A stretch of DNA of 6,354 nucleotides from positions 1-6,354 of the forward strand of contig JABIUH010000344.1 in the NCBI GenBank assembly GCA_018701055.1, read 5' to 3'. A program made the position numbers and the translations under genes. The DNA comes from Woeseia sp. Lineage in GTDB: Bacteria > Pseudomonadota > Gammaproteobacteria > Steroidobacterales > Woeseiaceae. The stretch's first letter is position 1. Each line of letters opens with the position of its first letter. This document shows positions 5,020 to 6,354 of the stretch, piece after piece. The notes under the pieces were generated by a model that was not told the DNA's origin, made no database searches, and saw only the letters and a list, made by a program, of their open reading frames with translations.

Positions 5020-5997
5020 TTAAGGTTGGTCCATGCCAGCCTGTTCGCGCACCCAGTGAGCCGCCTCGGCGTGCGTGCCGAACCAAACTCCCTCCTTTGT
5101 TTTTATATGTTTGATCAACTCCTCGAGAACCACGATTCGAGACCGATGGCCTATTACGTGGGGGTGCATTGTAAGGAGAAACATCGTCCCCTCCTCAAAC
5201 GCTCTATCGAACTCGTCGATCCAGACCTGCAAAACGTCACGCGGATTCATATAGCGATTGCCCCGAGGGTTGAAAAGCGGTGCGTCATCGAGTATCCATT
5301 CGACGGGCAACTCCACGAGACCCGTGGGCTCTCCGTCCTGAACAAGTTCGTAGGGGCGATCGTCCGCCATCAACGAACTCTCATACAGAAAGCCCATCTC
5401 TCGGATGATACGTAGCGTGTTCGGACTGTGGTTCCACGATGGAGCACGGTAGCCGACCGGGCGTACGCCGGTGATCTCCTCGATCGAGTCGGTGGCTTGA
5501 CGGAGGAGACGCGCTTCGGTCTCGCCGTCCAGAGCAGTGTTGAGTTCATGGATCCAGCCGTGCACGCCGATCTCGTGTATGCCAGGCGCCTGGATTAGAT
5601 CCGCTTGTTCGGGGACGAGCTTCAGACTCCATGCAGGAAAAAAGAAGGTCGCCGGCACATCCTCTTTCTCAAGAAGCCTCGTCACCCGGGGGAGCGCAAC
5701 GCGCGAACCATACTGGCCTTGGGAAAGCGGGCCGATACTCACCTCACCTGTGCGCAATCCTTGAACCGTCTCATTGTCGACATCGAAGGAGAGCAAGACG
5801 GCGACTTTTGCGCCACCCGGCCAAGACGGTGGATTGAGGTCACGACCCGCCCGGACCTGATTCACCGCCGAGCGGACGAACTCCTCCGACCAGTCCCACG
5901 GCTCCAGGGTCGACTCGTCCTGAGCGAGAGCGTCGGGAACCCCACTTGCTGCAAAGATGAGACATGAAAGAAGAAGTACTGATCTGCTTGCGTTCAT
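5020..5997 (-). CDS. Secreted polysaccharide deacetylase (NodB/CE4 fold, HpPgdA/PuuE-like subgroup)
   Basis: This is a predicted periplasmic hydrolase of 325 residues that would remove acetyl groups from an N-acetylated glycan such as peptidoglycan or a surface polysaccharide; the true substrate is unknown. A signal peptide is visible at residues 1-25 (hydrophobic VLLLSCLIFAASGV, cleavage after ALA). NodB-domain motifs follow: LLSFDVDNE (68-76, metal and catalytic Asp72/Asp74), HEIGVHGWIHE (141-151, metal ligands His146 and His150), GYRAPSWNHS (182-191), EWILDDAPLFN (233-243) and LLTMHPHVIGHRSR (274-287). The SFDVDNE and MHPHVIG.RSR forms are typical of the HpPgdA/PuuE-like branch and not of classical TFDDG enzymes. 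That branch also contains cyclic-imide and allantoin hydrolases, but the export signal favours a glycan. I chose the ATG at 5997 because AAGGA precedes it by 5 nt and it begins the signal peptide. An upstream in-frame ATG at 6096 would add 33 residues that spoil the signal. Codons are GC-rich: 5461-5520 is 39/60 G+C. Confidence 0.9.
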   Translation of the reverse strand: MNASRSVLLLSCLIFAASGVPDALAQDESTLEPWDWSEEFVRSAVNQVRAGRDLNPPSWPGGAKVAVLLSFDVDNETVQGLRTGEVSIGPLSQGQYGSRVALPRVTRLLEKEDVPATFFFPAWSLKLVPEQADLIQAPGIHEIGVHGWIHELNTALDGETEARLLRQATDSIEEITGVRPVGYRAPSWNHSPNTLRIIREMGFLYESSLMADDRPYELVQDGEPTGLVELPVEWILDDAPLFNPRGNRYMNPRDVLQVWIDEFDRAFEEGTMFLLTMHPHVIGHRSRIVVLEELIKHIKTKEGVWFGTHAEAAHWVREQAGMDQP

Positions 5998-6002
5998 TGT
6001 TT

Positions 6003-6007
6003 TCCTT
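6003..6007 (-). promoter_or_regulatory. Ribosome binding site of the deacetylase gene
   Basis: AAGGA on the minus strand lies 5 nt before the ATG at 5997-5995. It decides the start in favour of this ATG over the one 99 bases upstream. Confidence 0.75.
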
Positions 6008-6040
6008 ACTGCCGCAATTCGGACGGCACTGCCGATTGTA

Positions 6041-6054
6041 TTGATGCGTATCCT
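6041..6054. repeat. Divergent repeat end in the deacetylase leader
   Basis: TTGATGCGTATCCT differs from the right-end consensus TTGATGGGTGTCCT at two positions and is preceded by GTA as in a typical copy. No partner end is visible nearby. It would lie in the 5' leader or promoter of the deacetylase gene. A chance match is possible. Confidence 0.4.
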
Positions 6055-6189
6055 AACTCTGTCGTAGACAATTTGTGGACCATTAGCATCCACCAATTCC
6101 GGAAATTGAGAAGCGCTATCGGTCCATTGGTATTCGCTTGCTCTATGGACGAGCCAAAGTGGACTGCTGCTCTTACTCCAATTCTCTGA

Positions 6190-6354
6190 CTACTGGCTGG
6201 AGGTGACAGGCTCAGGACCGGTCACCAACGGTTTCGTTGGGTCGGCCGCCCATTCCTGAAGTGAGGCGGTGTATACAGCAACGTCGGTGTAGCCAAGTCT
6301 GGTCATGACGAACGCTGTAGCGGACGCAGCGATGCCTCCACCACAGTAATTTAT
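6190..6354 (-). CDS. Rhodanese-type sulfurtransferase, C-terminal 54 residues (cut by the window edge)
   Basis: The frame enters at 6354 and ends at TAG (6192-6190). The visible sequence begins INYCGGGIAASATAFVMTRL, the active-site loop of a rhodanese domain with the persulfide-carrying Cys at visible residue 4, followed by a helix. GYTDVAVYTASLQEWAADPTKP then matches the end of a rhodanese domain (V.VY.GS..EW...P). The position next to the C-terminus suggests this is the catalytic second domain of a two-domain thiosulfate or 3-mercaptopyruvate sulfurtransferase, but the rest is outside the window. The loop CGGGIAAS differs from the CRKGVT (rhodanese) and CGSGVT (mercaptopyruvate) loops, so the donor cannot be assigned. 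The spacing to the deacetylase start is 192 bp, so co-transcription is uncertain. Confidence 0.88.
   Translation of the reverse strand: MNYCGGGIAASATAFVMTRLGYTDVAVYTASLQEWAADPTKPLVTGPEPVTSSQ

Noticed and set aside
4718..5086. Minus-strand ORF of 122 codons
   Set aside because: It overlaps the deacetylase C-terminus out of frame and crosses repeat copy C and the tandem repeat; the sequence is low-quality and Arg/Ser/Cys-rich.
5998..6096. N-terminal extension of the deacetylase to the ATG at 6096
   Set aside because: The 33 added residues would place charged sequence before the signal peptide, while the inner ATG has a good ribosome binding site.
6093..6108. Near-palindrome around TTCCGGAA upstream of the deacetylase gene
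   Set aside because: It is broken by an extra A, and no second site or known regulator motif supports an operator call.

Overview
The window comes from a Gram-negative bacterium, probably a proteobacterium. The evidence is an Sec-exported (periplasmic) polysaccharide deacetylase, an envelope polysaccharide operon, a YeiH-type inner-membrane protein and ERIC-like intergenic repeats. I cannot name the genus. Every gene I can support lies on the minus strand, so transcription runs right to left.

Layout in order of transcription: (1) 6354-6190, the last 54 residues of a rhodanese-type sulfurtransferase, cut by the window edge. (2) 5997-5020, a secreted NodB-type polysaccharide deacetylase. (3) 5019-4314, about 700 bp of non-coding DNA holding two copies of a 116-124 bp inverted-end repeat, several lone repeat ends and a perfect 4 x 14 bp tandem repeat. 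(4) 4313-1118, a tightly coupled three-gene operon with two 4-bp start/stop overlaps: a BioF2/FemAB-like GNAT acyltransferase followed by two tandem paralogous family-2 glycosyltransferases. (5) 1117-745, a small ORF and upstream frame traces that look like a broken fourth gene. (6) 744-380, non-coding DNA with a third repeat copy. (7) 379-1, the N-terminal part of a YeiH/UPF0324 putative sulfate exporter, cut by the window edge.

The operon most likely builds or decorates a surface polysaccharide: two glycosyltransferases add sugars and the GNAT protein acylates a sugar or precursor. The deacetylase upstream could act on the same kind of polymer in the periplasm, but it is separated by the repeat-rich gap and is probably not co-transcribed. 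The operon is visibly more AT-rich than the deacetylase gene and has repeat copies on both sides, so it may be an exchanged module.

The points most worth a second look are: the repeat family (three copies with near-perfect 13-bp inverted ends, plus lone ends clustered in the gaps); the two glycosyltransferases, which share about 55% identity by hand count but both lack the acidic residue usual at the catalytic-base position; and the possible broken gene at the operon end. I found no clearly new defence or mobile system.
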